57,504 nucleotides of DNA from the NCBI GenBank assembly GCA_009380025.1, contig WHSP01000011.1, forward strand, positions 1 through 57,504, in the 5' to 3' direction. This document shows, piece after piece, positions 7,852 through 15,625 of the stretch (position 1 is the first letter of the stretch; each line of letters starts with the position of its first letter). Made by a program: the position numbers and the translations under genes. The notes below the pieces were generated by a model. That model worked only from the letters and a program-made list of their open reading frames with translations, made no database searches and had not been told where the DNA came from. Source of the stretch: Gemmatimonas sp. GTDB taxonomy: Bacteria; Gemmatimonadota; Gemmatimonadetes; Longimicrobiales; Longimicrobiaceae.

Positions 7852-7889
7852 GACTTCGAATATCAAAGCACACTTTGATCTTTGAAGTC
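7852..7889. promoter_or_regulatory. HxlR operator/promoter palindrome
   Basis: ATCAAAG-CACA-CTTTGAT (7862-7879) is a perfect 7-bp dyad. It is nested inside a second perfect arm pair, GACTTC (7852-7857) and GAAGTC (7884-7889), with exactly the same centre (7870.5). The 38-bp element lies between the divergent RibD-like operon and the HxlR gene, 20 bases from the latter's ATG. HxlR/DUF24 dimers bind such dyads, so it probably serves both promoters. Binding is inferred. Confidence 0.65.
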
Positions 7890-7908
7890 AACAGGGTATA
7901 GTGGGGGC

Positions 7909-8628
7909 ATGCGTGATCGTCGATATGGCCAGTTCTGCGGGCTCGCCCGTGCCGCGGAGGTGCTCGGACAACGCTGGACGCTGCTCATCCTTCGCGACCT
8001 CCTGGTCGGGCCGCGCCGCTTCTCGGACCTGGAAGCCGGGCTGCCAGGAATACCCACCAGCGTGCTCGCCACCCGGCTCAAGGAGCTGGAGCGGGACGGG
8101 CTCATCGAACGCAGCCTGCGCACCGGCTCTGATCGCTCGGTCGTCTACCAGGTGACCGAACGAGGCCAAGAACTCAGGCCAGCGCTGGAAGCTCTGTCGC
8201 GCTGGGGCGCCGCCACGATGACGACACCCCACGAAGGGGAGGTGATCACACAGGCATCCCTGGTAAGTGCGCTGCGTGCCGCGGCACGGGACCACGCCAA
8301 CAGGCCGTCGGCCCGCGCCGTCTATCAGATCGAGGCAGCTGACGCGGTCGCGCACGCCACCGTGGACGAGCACGACATCACCGTCGAACCGGGACCGCAC
8401 CCAAAGCCAGACCTCACCATTGTCGCCGGACCCAGGTACCGGGACCTGCTGGCCGGAACAATCGCCCCGGCCGACGCCGTGGCGACCGGCGCCGCCGAAC
8501 TTCACGGCAACTCAGCGCGCCTGGACGACTTCACCCGCACCTTCCAGGTTCCCTACAGCCCGACCCTCACCGACCCACCAGCAGGCGTTGCCGCCTCGCC
8601 TGGAACCAATCAAGGAGACCGATCATGA
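7909..8628 (+). CDS. HxlR-family transcriptional regulator with C-terminal SCP2-like domain
   Basis: Residues 1-95 form the HxlR winged helix (MRDRRYGQFCGLARAAEVLG, QRWTLLILRDLLVGPRRFSDL, LKELERDGLIER). Residues 120-225 resemble the SCP2 sterol-carrier-like domain that many actinobacterial HxlR proteins carry (AVYQIEAADAVAHATV, GPHPKPDLTIVAGP, AELHGNSARLDDF). One cysteine near the N terminus (QFCGLA) could be redox-active, as in some HxlR regulators, but this is speculative. ATG 7909 has a G-rich ribosome site (GTGGGGGC); an in-frame TTG at 7882 falls inside the operator. It likely represses itself and the divergent reductase-lactonase pair. The last 4 bases overlap the next gene (ATGA). Confidence 0.85.
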   Translation: MRDRRYGQFCGLARAAEVLGQRWTLLILRDLLVGPRRFSDLEAGLPGIPTSVLATRLKELERDGLIERSLRTGSDRSVVYQVTERGQELRPALEALSRWGAATMTTPHEGEVITQASLVSALRAAARDHANRPSARAVYQIEAADAVAHATVDEHDITVEPGPHPKPDLTIVAGPRYRDLLAGTIAPADAVATGAAELHGNSARLDDFTRTFQVPYSPTLTDPPAGVAASPGTNQGDRS

Positions 8629-9082
8629 GCGATGAGACTTCAACCACCGACCAGCCTGCGCTGTGGCGGCGCTGGCCGATCCTGGCCGGCGCTGCCATCG
8701 CGCCGGTCATGCTGGCGCTCGGCCTCATCGAAGAGCTCGCCAAGGGCCTGGTCGTAGCCGCCGTCATCTACATCATCTGGGGGCGTTCCGCCACCGGCCC
8801 GGCCATGCGCGCTGGTATATCCCGCAGTTCGCCGGACTGGTCCTGTTCGGCGCGCTCAACATCCTGGCCCTGTCCATAGACGAACCGGCACTGCGATCTC
8901 TGCTCGCCGCCGGCTGGCTCGCACACGCAGCCTGGGACGCCGTCCACCATCACGCGAACCGGATCGTGCCCCGCTAGTACGCGAACGTATGCATCGGCCT
9001 CGACATCACCCTCGCCGCCATCCTCATCGCCGGGCACTCCGCAGCCGCTCGGCTAATGGGGTCTCGACGATCAGGACCCTGA
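8625..9082 (+). pseudogene. Small multi-spanning membrane protein, frameshift plus nonsense
   Basis: ATG 8625 begins a membrane protein (two helices: WPILAGAAIAPVMLALGLI and GLVVAAVIYIIWG). The frame breaks near 8800-8815, where one base appears missing; similarity-like coding continues in the next frame as WYIPQFAGLVLFGALNILAL and GWLAHAAWDAVHHHANRIVP. A TAG at 8975-8977 then stands where a Trp codon is expected, because the sequence afterwards still reads like a membrane helix (YANVCIGLDITLAAILIAG) to TGA 9080-9082. Two independent lesions make a pseudogene likely. Family unknown. It is coupled to the HxlR gene. Confidence 0.6.
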
Positions 9083-9160
9083 CGGGTGTGGAGTAGCTGG
9101 CATATCGCTGTCGCTGCTTCGCCAGATCGCCCGCAATGTCGCGCCGACTGCGCATGCCGG

Positions 9161-9949
9161 TTACTCGTGGTGGTGATGGGCATGTCGTCCAACGATCAGG
9201 AAGACGCTGCCATATCGGACTGTGGCGAACGGGACCACCGGAACGCGACCGCGAGGAACAGGCGTCTGCAGGGCACCGACGAGATCATCCAGCCTGCGCG
9301 GATCGACGTCGACTGCATAGTGACCCGACAGAATCCGCTCGTCGTCTCGCATCTCACGCAGACGCAACGTGCTGTGCAGATAATCCCGGGCGCTCGACGT
9401 AGGGATGCCCGCGGCTGGCACAGCACCCGAGACAACCGGCGCCTCATAGATGAAGTCTCCAACCAGCACGAAGCCGTGGTCACGGTCGAGCAGCCCCACA
9501 GAATCCGAGGTATGCCCCGGAAGGCCCAGCAGTTCAACGTGCCGCCCACCGAGATCAACGGTATCGCCGACGCGCCACCACTCATCTACCGGGAAGTCGC
9601 GCGGCCGAAGGGCGAGACGAGCAGATAGCGGGGGATGCACCTCATCGTCGGCCTGCATGACGCGCGTGACGGGAAGGTCCACCAGTGCTATTCGTGCATG
9701 ACGATCACGCCTCAGACGGGCGTGGTTGCCGATGTGGTCGTAATGAGTGTGCGAGCACAGCACCGTGACGGGCAGGTCGGTGAGGGAAGCGACGACCGGG
9801 CCAATATCGCGGCGGCCTGACCCCGAGTCGAAGAGCAGCGCCCGCTCCGTGCCAAGAAGCAAGTACTGGTTGTTGCGCTGCCAGTACCGATGCTCACGGA
9901 TGACCCACGTCGATGCGTCGAGACGCTCGACCGCGAACCATCCGGACAT
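9161..9949 (-). CDS. Metallo-beta-lactamase-fold hydrolase
   Basis: A 262-residue MBL-fold enzyme. The zinc motif HxHxDH is intact as [12 protein letters not shown] (about residues 65-76). Further metal ligands are supplied by [13 protein letters not shown] and by a Asp in [13 protein letters not shown], and the C-terminal [10 protein letters not shown] supplies the last His. N-terminal strand [17 protein letters not shown] is standard for the fold. Substrate is unknown: lactone, thioester or phosphodiester are all possible. The gene is divergent from a broken TetR gene over a short palindrome. There are 78 bases between the preceding pseudogene and its 3' end. Confidence 0.85.
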   Translation of the reverse strand: MSGWFAVERLDASTWVIREHRYWQRNNQYLLLGTERALLFDSGSGRRDIGPVVASLTDLPVTVLCSHTHYDHIGNHARLRRDRHARIALVDLPVTRVMQADDEVHPPLSARLALRPRDFPVDEWWRVGDTVDLGGRHVELLGLPGHTSDSVGLLDRDHGFVLVGDFIYEAPVVSGAVPAAGIPTSSARDYLHSTLRLREMRDDERILSGHYAVDVDPRRLDDLVGALQTPVPRGRVPVVPFATVRYGSVFLIVGRHAHHHHE

Positions 9950-9966
9950 CCTTCCCTCCCATCATC

Positions 9967-9977
9967 ACAACAGTTGT
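9967..9977. promoter_or_regulatory. Possible TetR operator
   Basis: ACAAC-A-GTTGT is a perfect 11-bp odd dyad in the 41-bp divergent gap between the MBL gene and the TetR gene, where TetR operators normally lie. It is short; binding is inferred from position. Confidence 0.4.
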
Positions 9978-9990
9978 TATGCTAGGTGCC

Positions 9991-10574
9991 ATGCCACGTG
10001 ACGCGCAAGCCTCAGATCGCCGAGAGCAGATCGCCAGCGCGCTCTGGCGGGGTAGTCGCCCGCGAGGGCAATGCCGCACGCCAGCATGCGGGCGATCGCT
10101 CGCGAGGCCGGCTGTACGACCGGAGTGCTGACCCATCACTTCGCCAGCAAGAAAGACCTGGTCGAGTACGCCTCCACCTGGCTGATCGCACAGATAACCA
10201 ACCGCGTCTCGCGCGCGGCACAGGACGATCTGGCCGCAGGCATCGCCGAACTACTACCGCTCGACGAAGCTCGACGCGACGAAGCACGGCTGTGGATCAC
10301 TGTCTTCAGCTGGTCGGCCACGGACGACTACCTGGCGGGCGAATTGGTGAAGGGACACCGTACGATCCGGCGTCACCTTGGCAAGATCGTGGAAGAGTCG
10401 CTCCCCACCGTCCCCAGCGACCAGGCGCACTTCCTCGCCGTTCAGATCCTCGCCGTCGTCGATGGCCTCACCCTCGCAGCCCTGACCAACCCCGAGGACT
10501 ACCCACCCGCCAAGCAACGTGGCGTGCTCGAAGCGACCATCGTCGCGCTGACCGCACTCGTTGACTCCTCATGA
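9991..10574 (+). pseudogene. TetR-family regulator with two frameshifts in the HTH region
   Basis: The intended protein starts MPRDAQASDRREQIASALW at 9991. One extra base before 10053 and another near 10070 shift the frame: the connecting piece VVAREG sits in a second frame and the rest (MRAIAREAGCTTGVLTHHF, KKDLVEYASTWL) in a third from about 10071. The combined HTH is a textbook TetR recognition module, and the C-terminal ligand domain to 10574 is open (AHFLAVQILAVVDGLTLAAL). As written, initiation at 10071 would make a protein lacking helix 1. Two compensating sequencing errors are possible; otherwise this is a fresh pseudogene. Confidence 0.65.
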
Positions 10575-10732
10575 CGCACTGGCCGAGGAACCCGGTGCCG
10601 TCTGTCACGCGGTACCGACATCCGTGCCGGTTTCCAGGGCGCGCGACAGGACGCGCCCGCCTGTGGCCCGCGTTCCCTCGCAGACGGGACGCACGACAGC
10701 CCGTAAGAAATCCGCGAAGGCCGTGTCCGATC

Positions 10733-10783
10733 GGGGTGGCACCGTTCGTAGCAGAAGTGAGGCCGCTCGCCAGGGGTGGCACC
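10733..10783 (+). repeat. Direct repeat GGGGTGGCACC, 40-bp spacing
   Basis: GGGGTGGCACC occurs at 10733-10743 and again at 10773-10783; the second copy is followed by ACGG and then AAGGAG at the start of the RibD-like fragment. The 228-bp gap 10575-10802 has no gene. The second copy resembles the T-box consensus (GGGTGGNACCRCGG), but no specifier stem was demonstrated. An actinobacterial intergenic repeat is an equal alternative. Confidence 0.4.
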
Positions 10784-10802
10784 ACGGTAAGGAGCAAGGA
10801 AC

Positions 10803-11078
10803 GTGAAGCTAACAACCATGACTCAGATCACCGTCGACGGGGTGATGCAGGGCAACGGCGGCGCGTCGGATGATGACTCCAGGAACGGGTTCGAGCGCGG
10901 CGGGTGGGCATTCGGCCAAGGCGACGACGAGACCCGGGAGTTCATCGCGGAGACGTACCAGCGTGCGGAGGCCTTCCTATTCGGCAGGCGCACCTTCGAG
11001 TTGTTCGCCGGCTCCTGGGGAACGATTGGGCAGATGCGCTCTCACCCGATCGGCGTGGCTCTGAAACCACGCTCTTAA
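10803..11078 (+). pseudogene. RibD-like reductase, N-terminal fragment
   Basis: GTG 10803 (or ATG 10818), preceded by AAGGAG, starts a second DHFR/RibD-family protein: MTQITVDGVMQGNGGASDD, then FIAETYQRAEAFLFGRRTFE and FAGSWG. After about 85 residues the frame stops at 11076-11078, exactly at a hairpin. Full members have about 200 residues, so the C-terminal nucleotide-binding half is lost. The sequence following the hairpin belongs to another family. It is a truncated pseudogene within the actinobacterial-like block. Confidence 0.6.
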
Positions 11079-11098
11079 GCCCGGATCCACCGGGCTTA
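11076..11098. other. Perfect hairpin at a gene junction
   Basis: TAAGCCCGG and CCGGGCTTA form a 9-bp stem around a 5-base loop, with no following T run. It contains the stop of the RibD-like fragment and marks the point where the next gene fragment begins, so it may be a deletion scar or a weak terminator. Confidence 0.4.
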
Positions 11099-11345
11099 GG
11101 CGCGTCGGGCGCAGAGGGACACGACCTCATGCAGCTGCGGGTGGCCACGGCGGCGTTCCACGACGTCGACAACGCGCTCCGCACGGGTTGGAGCGACGAG
11201 TCGATGTGCATGGACTACCCTGACGGCTACGCCGACGAGGCTCCCGGGACGATGGGCCAGCACTTCTTCAATGTGAACTACATCCTCGACGGAGGGCACC
11301 TCGATCCGGCGCAGCCGGCGCCGCTCCTCTACGACGGCCTTCTCT
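11099..11345 (+). pseudogene. Fragment of a conserved hypothetical protein
   Basis: This stretch translates with clear protein texture: HDLMQLRVATAAFHDVDNAL, CMDYPDGYADEAPGTMGQHF and FNVNYILDGGHLDPAQPAPL. It resembles an uncharacterised family seen in soil bacteria that contains GxMGxHY(F/V)N and DPxxPExLxY motifs. There is no start codon with a ribosome site, and the frame loses texture after LLYDGL. It is therefore an internal fragment, truncated on both sides, in the decayed block. Confidence 0.45.
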
Positions 11346-11351
11346 GCCGGT

Positions 11352-11744
11352 CTATGACTCGGTGGAGAACGGTCTTACGCCGGTGGTCCCATCTGCACGG
11401 TAGATCGCGATCGCTCCGATGGCTGTGCCCAAGCCGTCGCTCAACACCAACAGCCGGCCCGGAAACTCACGGATCCGACCGTCCGCGCACAGCACTGGAA
11501 GGTCGGCTGTCATGTCCTTGATCTGCGGATCCGCCATCGCTCGGTGGAACCCAGCCCAGTGTGCTTCGCGAAGGTGTTCGGGGACGATCAAGTCAACAGG
11601 ACGTCCGACAGCCGACGCGGAGTCGTGCCCAAACATCTGCGCCGCGCCCTCGGTCCACGAGGTGATGACTCCGTCGGTGTTCACGACGATGACAGCGTGC
11701 GTTTCCACCGGTCCATCCAAGCGCAACTTGTGTGATTGAGTCAT
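11352..11744 (-). CDS. Single-domain PAS protein
   Basis: A 130-residue protein consisting of one PAS fold: HAVIVVNTDGVITSWTEGA, AQMFGHDSASAVGRPVDLIV, and the terminal strand DGLGTAIGAIAIYRAD. No kinase, cyclase or HTH output is attached. A His-rich segment AHWAGFHRAM lies in the ligand-pocket region; haem or flavin binding cannot be judged. It is intact, unlike most neighbours, and has no evident partner on the same strand. Confidence 0.7.
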   Translation of the reverse strand: MTQSHKLRLDGPVETHAVIVVNTDGVITSWTEGAAQMFGHDSASAVGRPVDLIVPEHLREAHWAGFHRAMADPQIKDMTADLPVLCADGRIREFPGRLLVLSDGLGTAIGAIAIYRADGTTGVRPFSTES

Positions 11745-11751
11745 TCGCCGG

Positions 11752-11950
11752 TCAGATGAGGGATCGGGCGCTGGTCGGGCACACCGGCTCGATGCCTGGC
11801 TTCCAGGCCTCTTGGAGTGCTCGGGTTTCGGGAGTGTCCGGCTTCCAGGGCTTCAGCCAATCCCCGTGCTTGGCGAGTAACTCGAGGGCGAGCTCCGAGT
11901 CCTTGGGGTCATCCTTGGGTCCAGCGGGTGCGAAGGTCGCGGCGGGGTGA
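11752..11950 (-). mobile_element. IS110-family transposase, N-terminal-domain fragment
   Basis: On the minus strand the frame reads KDDPKDSELALELLAKHGDW and LKPWKPDTPETRALQE, matching the DEDD nuclease domain of IS110 transposases just after its catalytic Asp. After RALQE (about 11806) similarity ends. The plus strand there reads VGHTGSMPGFQA, a serine-hydrolase (class C beta-lactamase-like) motif from another gene. This is therefore the junction where the foreign-looking block ends. The fragment is about 50 codons long and directly abuts a second IS110 remnant. Confidence 0.55.
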
Positions 11951-11951
11951 G

Positions 11952-12900
11952 TCTCAGGAGGTCTTGAGTCTCACTCCCTCCGGCAAGACGCCCGTTTCGC
12001 AGAATCGCCACAGATCGATCAGCAGCCGCCGGGCGACCCCCACGATGCCGATCCGTCTGAGCCGCTTACTCCCGCTGGCGTACCTCCGGGCGTACCACCG
12101 GGCCACCTCGCTTTGGGGCTGATTAGCGGAGCCAGAGCCAGGCCAGCTCGATCAGACTCGCGCGAAGCCGAGTCCTCCCCGTTTTGGAAATCCCCTGCTC
12201 CCGGTGACTCTCTCCACTGTCGTGAGGCACGCCCACCAGTCCCACCAAGGCCCCCACCTGCCGCCGATTCTGGAACGTGCGCCACCCGAAAATCTCCGTC
12301 GCCAGCCTCCAACTCATCGTCTCGCCCAGACTGCAAACCTCCTGGAGCTGTCGGGCCTTCTCGGCGACCGGTGTGTCCTGCTCCCTCAGCTCCTCGCGGC
12401 GCTTCTTCACTTCCTGCATCTGCTTCTCAATCACCTGCAGACGCTCCCACATGCGCAGCAGGCGAGCCCCGAGCTCGGATCCAATCTCCCCTCCATCCCA
12501 CTTCCGTAGCTTGCTCAACTGCTTCGGAAGCTCTCGCACCCGGCTCAGCCGAATGCCCTGCGTCTTCAGCAGACCCCGAATGCCGTTCGTCGCCGCCGTC
12601 TTCTCGTCGCCCAGCCGCAGCAGCTCCCGATCATTCTGCCGCAGATCCTCCGCTTCCGGCGGCGGCACCCGCACGACGCTCCACACCTTGCGTTCCCCAC
12701 TGCTATACCGGACCAGCTTCCTCGTCAGCGCCCCCAGGTCCAGCCGATCCGTCTTGGCCGTGCGCCGTCCCCGCTTGACTTCGATGCTCGCGCTATCCAC
12801 CACCACATTCTCGATCCCCCGCTCCTCCAGCGCACGGTGCAGCCAGAACCCCTCCATCCCCGCTTCGTAACAGCTCACCACCCGCGTCTGCTCCGCAAGC
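11952..12900 (-). mobile_element. IS110-family transposase, 5'-truncated and frameshifted
   Basis: The frame from about 12900 reads [40 protein letters not shown] (DEDD nuclease domain) and, after a long helical region, GALVGLVGVPHDSGESHREQ (transposase_20 domain). It hits TAA at 12121-12123. With one base skipped there, the frame continues YQPQSEVARWYARRY and LRRIGIVGVARRLLIDLWRF to TGA at 11952-11954, the normal IS110 C terminus. So a single inserted A splits the gene. The first about 50 residues are missing where the element joins a PadR gene. No terminal or target-site repeats are visible; IS110 elements usually lack them. Confidence 0.75.
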
Positions 12901-13153
12901 CCAAAGCGTCAGCCGATAGTACTTCGCCCGCCGGTTGTTCTCCGACAGCCCCCACTCGGCTTCGATCCACCTCCGATCCTCGAGCCGGTGCAACGCCGGA
13001 TACAGAGTCCCCTCCTCGATCTGCAATTCCTCCCCCCGAGGTATCGAAGATCCACCGCGCCACCGCGTACCCGTGCATCTCGCCCCACGACAGCGTCTTG
13101 AGGATCAAGAAGTCGAGCGTTCCCTGCACCGAGTCCCCGATATTCCTTGGCAT
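12901..13153 (-). pseudogene. PadR-family regulator, frameshifted and 3'-truncated
   Basis: ATG 13153 opens [20 protein letters not shown] and [16 protein letters not shown], the start of a PadR winged helix. At a G-rich tract (minus strand CGGGGGGAGG, about 13030-13040) one base is missing. The continuation [20 protein letters not shown] and [13 protein letters not shown] is in the next frame. After YYRLT, at about 12900, the sequence becomes the IS110 transposase, so the PadR C-terminal half is deleted. Homopolymer length error could explain the shift but not the truncation. Such PadR genes in this kind of genome are usually followed by a permease, which is absent here. Confidence 0.65.
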
Positions 13154-13266
13154 TTGCTGGTCTTCCCCCTGGTTCCCCTGGTTTCACTAGGGAGGATATT
13201 CGTTCACCCCTTTCTTGACAAGGGGTGGAGCCGCCGCTCCACGTATAGCGGACGCGCAACTCGGTG

Positions 13267-13276
13267 TACTACTTTG
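13267..13276 (+). promoter_or_regulatory. Possible -7 promoter element of truA
   Basis: TACTACTTTG followed by CGGCG ends 7 bases before the truA ATG. A similar word, TTATTTTGCGGC, precedes purC. It resembles the Bacteroidetes-type -7 box (TAnnTTTG) with a shorter gap. If real, the truA message would be almost leaderless. Weak evidence, two examples. Confidence 0.25.
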
Positions 13277-13283
13277 CGGCGCC

Positions 13284-14099
13284 ATGAGCGAACAGGAAAG
13301 GCGGCGGATCGCGTTTACGGTGCAATACGACGGGGGGCCGTACCATGGCTGGCAGCTCCAGCGCGAGCATCGGTCGGTGCAAGGAGAGTTGGAGGGAGTG
13401 CTGACGAAGGTCTTCGCGGGGCCAGCGAGGGTACTGGGATCGGGTAGAACGGACCGCGGGGTTCACGCGACGGGTCAAGTAGCCGCGGTAGACGCGCCGG
13501 TCCGCTGGACAGCGGCGGAGTTGCGACGGGCAATGAACGCGTTGTTACCCCAGGAGGTCTGGATCGCACGGGCGGAGGAGGTAGACGCGAAGTTCCACCC
13601 GCGGTACGGCGCGGTCTCTCGTTCGTATGCGTATCGAATTGGCGTCCTGGAGACGGCTAGTTCCCCGTTCCATCGTCGTTGGTGCTGGCCAGTGGGCAAG
13701 GAAGTAGACGAGGAGAAGCTCAGGGGAGAAGCCGCATCGGTCGTCGGGGAGCATTCGTTCGCGGCATTCGCCAAGGCGGGACAGGAAAAGCGAGGGGATC
13801 GCTGTGTCGTGACGGAGGCGGAGTGGCAGCGCTGGGGCGATCTGGGAATCGAGTTCAGCATCACCGCCAATCGCTTTCTCCATCACATGGTCCGCTACTT
13901 GGTGGGCACGATGGTGGAGATCGGATTGGGTCGCCGCCCGGAGGGCGATACGGGCCGGCTGCTGGAGGCTGAGCTCGGGCTCACAACGTCGCCGCCCGCC
14001 CCACCGGAGGGACTGTTTCTCACGGGGGTTCGCTACCCGGAGGGCACGTATCCGACGGGCGACGGAGGGGGCGGACGGTTGAAGGCAATCCAGCTATGA
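13284..14099 (+). CDS. truA: tRNA pseudouridine(38-40) synthase TruA
   Basis: TruA converts uridines 38-40 in the anticodon stem of many tRNAs to pseudouridine. The 271-residue product has the family layout: FTVQYDGGPYHGWQLQ at the N terminus, the catalytic Asp57 in GSGRTDRGVHATGQVA, YAYRI in the central domain, and the C-terminal ITANRFLHHMVRYLVGTMVE. ATG 13284 is chosen because it yields a standard N terminus; an upstream in-frame extension to 13215 has no family similarity. It precedes the purine genes with 83 bases between, partly a dispersed repeat, so co-transcription is possible but not shown. Confidence 0.95.
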   Translation: MSEQERRRIAFTVQYDGGPYHGWQLQREHRSVQGELEGVLTKVFAGPARVLGSGRTDRGVHATGQVAAVDAPVRWTAAELRRAMNALLPQEVWIARAEEVDAKFHPRYGAVSRSYAYRIGVLETASSPFHRRWCWPVGKEVDEEKLRGEAASVVGEHSFAAFAKAGQEKRGDRCVVTEAEWQRWGDLGIEFSITANRFLHHMVRYLVGTMVEIGLGRRPEGDTGRLLEAELGLTTSPPAPPEGLFLTGVRYPEGTYPTGDGGGGRLKAIQL

Positions 14100-14100
14100 C

Positions 14101-14127
14101 TAGTTGTTGCGGCGCTGACCGGGTTGG
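14101..14127 (+). repeat. Dispersed intergenic repeat, copy 1
   Basis: TAGTTGTT, then after two bases GGCGCTGACCGGGTTGG (14111-14127). The same two words recur at 35285-35292 and 35297-35313, there attached to a large hairpin. It starts immediately after the truA stop codon. No function is evident. Confidence 0.6.
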
Positions 14128-14182
14128 AACGGCGACCGATGAAACATCACATCTTAACGATATTCGACGGGCTGGCGCCTCA

Positions 14183-15625
14183 ATGGACTCAACGGCAGAC
14201 CAGTACTCGAACCCGCTCACGGAGAGATACGCATCACGAGAGATGTCGTACATTTTCTCGGCGCGTAACAAATTCGGCACGTGGCGTCGGCTTTGGCTGG
14301 CGCTCGCCAACGCTGAACGGGAGCTGGGGCTGGACATCTCGGAGGAGGCATTACGGGCGCTCGGTGAGCACCTGGATGACGTCGACTTCGATCGGGCCGC
14401 GCAGCTCGAGAAGGAATTGCGGCACGATGTCATGGCGCACGTTCACCACCTGGGGGAGCAGGCGCCGGAGGCAAGGGGGATCATCCACCTGGGTGCGACG
14501 AGCGCCTACGTCGGAGACAATACGGATCTGATCCAGCATCGCGAGGCCCTGCTGCTCGTCCAACGCCGCCTGGTCGGCGTCATTACAACGCTCGCCGACT
14601 TCGCGCGTCGCTACCGGTCGCTTCCCACGCTTGGGTTTACCCACTTTCAGCCCGCACAGCCGACGACTGTCGGCAAGCGAGCGACCCTGTGGCTACAGGA
14701 TCTGCTCCTGGACCTCGAAGAAGTGGAGTTTCGCCTCGCGACGCTTCGCTTCCGCGGTGTTCGGGGAACCACCGGAACACAGGCTTCCTTCCTCGATCTG
14801 TTCGAGGGAGACCACGGGAAGGTGGAAGAGCTGAACCGGCAGGTAGCCGAACGCATGGGCTTCTCGGGGGTGTACGGCGTGACCGGCCAGACGTACACGC
14901 GGAAGGTCGACTACGGATGTCTGTCCACGCTTGCGGGAATCGCGCAATCGGCGTCGAAGATCGCACACGACGTCCGGCTGCTCTCGCATCTGAAGGAAGT
15001 GGAGGAGCCATTCGAGGAGCAGCAGATCGGCTCCTCTGCGATGCCGTACAAGCGGAACCCGATGCGGTCAGAGCGGATCACGGCGCTGTCGCGGCACGCG
15101 ATCGCGCTGGTCATCGATCCGGCCTTCACCGCGGCGACCCAATGGTTCGAGCGCACGCTCGATGATTCCGCGAACAAGCGGATCGCCGTCCCCGAGGCGT
15201 ACCTCACGATCGACTCCGTGCTCCTCATCCTCCACAACGTCGCATCGGGTCTGGTCGTCTACCCCGAGATGATCCGGCGGCGGTTGCTGGACGAGTTGCC
15301 TTTCATGGCGACCGAGAACCTGATGATGCGGAGTGTCAAACGGGGGGGCGACCGACAGGATCTCCACGAACGGATTCGGCGTCACGCACTCGCTGCCGGA
15401 GAACGAGTGAAGAAGGAAGGTCTGGATAACGATCTGCTCGATCGGGTCGCGGCCGACCCGGCTTTCGGCGTCACACGCGACGAGCTGGAGGAAGAGCTTC
15501 GGCCGGAGAAATACGTTGGACGGGCGCCGGAACAAGTAGACCAATTTCTGCTGGAGTGGGTGGAGCCGGCACTGGCGCGGCACGCGGACGATGTGGACCA
15601 AGCACCCCCCGAACTGCATGTCTGA
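14183..15625 (+). CDS. purB: Adenylosuccinate lyase (eukaryotic-like type)
   Basis: PurB acts twice in purine synthesis, releasing fumarate from SAICAR and from adenylosuccinate. The 480-residue protein has the fumarase/aspartase fold and the signature SSAMPYKRNPMRSERI (about residues 292-307). Conserved sites also include GATSAYVGDNTDL and TLGFTHFQPAQPTTVGKR. Sequence style and length (NPLTERYASREMSYIFSARN at the start) match the animal/Bacteroidetes ADSL clade, not the shorter Bacillus type. ATG 14183 is chosen to give that N terminus; the frame is open back to 14096. It opens the purine run and overlaps the following carboxypeptidase by 8 bases. Confidence 0.95.
   Translation: MDSTADQYSNPLTERYASREMSYIFSARNKFGTWRRLWLALANAERELGLDISEEALRALGEHLDDVDFDRAAQLEKELRHDVMAHVHHLGEQAPEARGIIHLGATSAYVGDNTDLIQHREALLLVQRRLVGVITTLADFARRYRSLPTLGFTHFQPAQPTTVGKRATLWLQDLLLDLEEVEFRLATLRFRGVRGTTGTQASFLDLFEGDHGKVEELNRQVAERMGFSGVYGVTGQTYTRKVDYGCLSTLAGIAQSASKIAHDVRLLSHLKEVEEPFEEQQIGSSAMPYKRNPMRSERITALSRHAIALVIDPAFTAATQWFERTLDDSANKRIAVPEAYLTIDSVLLILHNVASGLVVYPEMIRRRLLDELPFMATENLMMRSVKRGGDRQDLHERIRRHALAAGERVKKEGLDNDLLDRVAADPAFGVTRDELEEELRPEKYVGRAPEQVDQFLLEWVEPALARHADDVDQAPPELHV

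Noticed and set aside
9086-9628. Plus-strand open frame of 180 codons
   Set aside because: Antisense of the metallo-beta-lactamase-fold gene, which carries HTHYDH in the minus frame.
10575-10802. A definite T-box riboswitch
   Set aside because: Only the short GGTGGCACCACGG-like word matches; no specifier loop or stem I was found by eye, and a second copy lies 40 bp upstream.
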